Below the pieces are notes generated by a model. It was not told the DNA's origin, did not search any database, and worked only from the letters and a program-made list of their open reading frames with translations. A stretch of 64,000 nucleotides of DNA. Source: Anaerobacillus alkalidiazotrophicus. GTDB taxonomy: Bacteria; Bacillota; Bacilli; Bacillales_H; Anaerobacillaceae. This document shows positions 63,396 through 64,000 of the stretch, in pieces (position 1 is the first letter of the stretch; each line of letters opens with the position of its first letter). The stretch lies in NCBI RefSeq assembly GCF_001866055.1, contig NZ_MLQS01000030.1:249500-313499 (forward strand), written 5' to 3'. Position numbers and translations under genes: made by a program.

Positions 63396-64000
63396 ATGGC
63401 AACATTAAGAGAAGAAGCACTTCATATGCACCGAATTAATAAAGGGAAGTTAGAGTCAAAATCTAAAATACCTGTAAGAAATGCCAAAGACTTAAGTTTG
63501 GCATATTCACCTGGGGTAGCAGAGCCTTGTAAAGAAATATTTGATGATGTAAGTAATGTGTATGAGTATACAATGAAAGGAAACATGGTTGCTGTAGTTT
63601 CCGATGGAACTGCTGTATTAGGTTTAGGTAATATTGGTCCTGAAGCTGCTTTACCAGTTATGGAAGGTAAAGCTGTATTATTTAAATCTTTTGCAGGTGT
63701 TGATGCATTTCCTATTTGTTTAGCCACTAATGATGTTGAAAAAATTATAGAAACCGTTAAACTTCTTGAACCTACATTTGGTGGCGTAAACCTTGAAGAC
63801 ATTGCGGCACCAAATTGTTTTGTAATAGAAGAACGCCTAAAGAAAGAGTGTAATATTCCTATCTTTCATGACGACCAACATGGTACAGCGATTGTAACTG
63901 CTGCCGGCTTATTAAATGCCTTAAAATTAACTGGAAAATCAATTTCAGAAGTGAAAGTTGTTGCCAATGGTGCAGGCTCAGCAGGGATCGCTTGTGTTAA
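63396..64000 (+). CDS. ytsJ: NAD(P)-dependent malic enzyme, 5' part
   Basis: The first 201 codons of a malic enzyme that oxidatively decarboxylates malate to pyruvate; the gene runs off the window. [30 protein letters not shown] (here [16 protein letters not shown]), [23 protein letters not shown] and the start of the nucleotide-binding loop [12 protein letters not shown] are the short, roughly 410-residue bacillar type, closest to B. subtilis YtsJ, the main NADP-preferring form there. GGAGAGTG precedes the ATG. It is downstream of dnaE as in B. subtilis. Confidence 0.92.
   Translation, partial: MATLREEALHMHRINKGKLESKSKIPVRNAKDLSLAYSPGVAEPCKEIFDDVSNVYEYTMKGNMVAVVSDGTAVLGLGNIGPEAALPVMEGKAVLFKSFAGVDAFPICLATNDVEKIIETVKLLEPTFGGVNLEDIAAPNCFVIEERLKKECNIPIFHDDQHGTAIVTAAGLLNALKLTGKSISEVKVVANGAGSAGIACV

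Overview
This window is an AT-rich chromosomal segment from a low-GC, endospore-forming Gram-positive bacterium of the family Bacillaceae. The spore genes (an alpha/beta SASP, ytfJ/gerW, ytrH, ytrI), the septation genes (ezrA, refZ, sftA), a bacillithiol-type ytxJ, the catabolite regulator ccpA and the gene order all match the Bacillus subtilis yt* region. The sodium-type stator pair motPS next to ccpA fits a Bacillus relative, possibly an alkaliphile or halophile, but the species cannot be named from this window. I see no transposase, phage gene, CRISPR array, tRNA or rRNA.

Layout. 0-10 kb: ytpQ, DNA translocase sftA, an unknown 63-residue protein, nicotinate phosphoribosyltransferase, an MscS channel, murC and a convergent M29 aminopeptidase. 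10-19 kb: ytxG-ytxH-ytxJ, an inverted large FtsA/PilM-like ATPase with a repeated C-terminal extension, aroA (chorismate mutase-DAHP synthase), ccpA and motP-motS. 19-26 kb: mtnN, an inverted class A penicillin-binding protein with a tandem-repeat tail, tyrS with a tyrosine T-box leader, and inverted rpsD with a long leader. 26-35 kb: a GAF-GGDEF diguanylate cyclase, refZ, ezrA, a small membrane protein, and iscS-thiI. 35-45 kb: SASP, ytcJ-type amidohydrolase, nadK, sppA-yteJ-ytfI-ytfJ, tpx, ytxK and ackA. 45-52 kb: a YhaM-like exonuclease, an EcsC-like protein, an alpha/beta hydrolase, argG-argH and a universal stress protein. 52-64 kb: a YtkK-like reductase homologue, a secreted protein, an M24 peptidase, ytkL, a two-helix membrane protein, ytoI, nrnA, ytrH-ytrI, dnaE and the start of a ytsJ-type malic enzyme that runs off the window.

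Most genes are housekeeping: cell wall (murC, class A PBP), division and chromosome segregation (sftA, refZ, ezrA), translation (tyrS, rpsD, thiI with iscS for tRNA thiolation), carbon overflow and its control (ccpA, ackA, malic enzyme), arginine synthesis, nanoRNA turnover (nrnA), replication (dnaE) and sporulation.

The unusual content is between the genes. Three families of dispersed, strongly palindromic repeats fill many intergenic gaps. Family 1 is about 217 bp with three consecutive hairpins, conserved outer arms and exchangeable inner stems, and is present as three full copies plus five shortened or diverged ones. Family 2 has TGTCTAGCGCAAGC and GCGCTTGCGCTTTTCT ends. Family 3 is about 110 bp with GAAATTCATAAT-type inverted ends and a central stem whose sequence changes while pairing is kept. 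In two places families 1 and 2 are joined at the same junction, and the tyrS-rpsD gap is a stack of all three. No gene in the window explains how they move or what they do.
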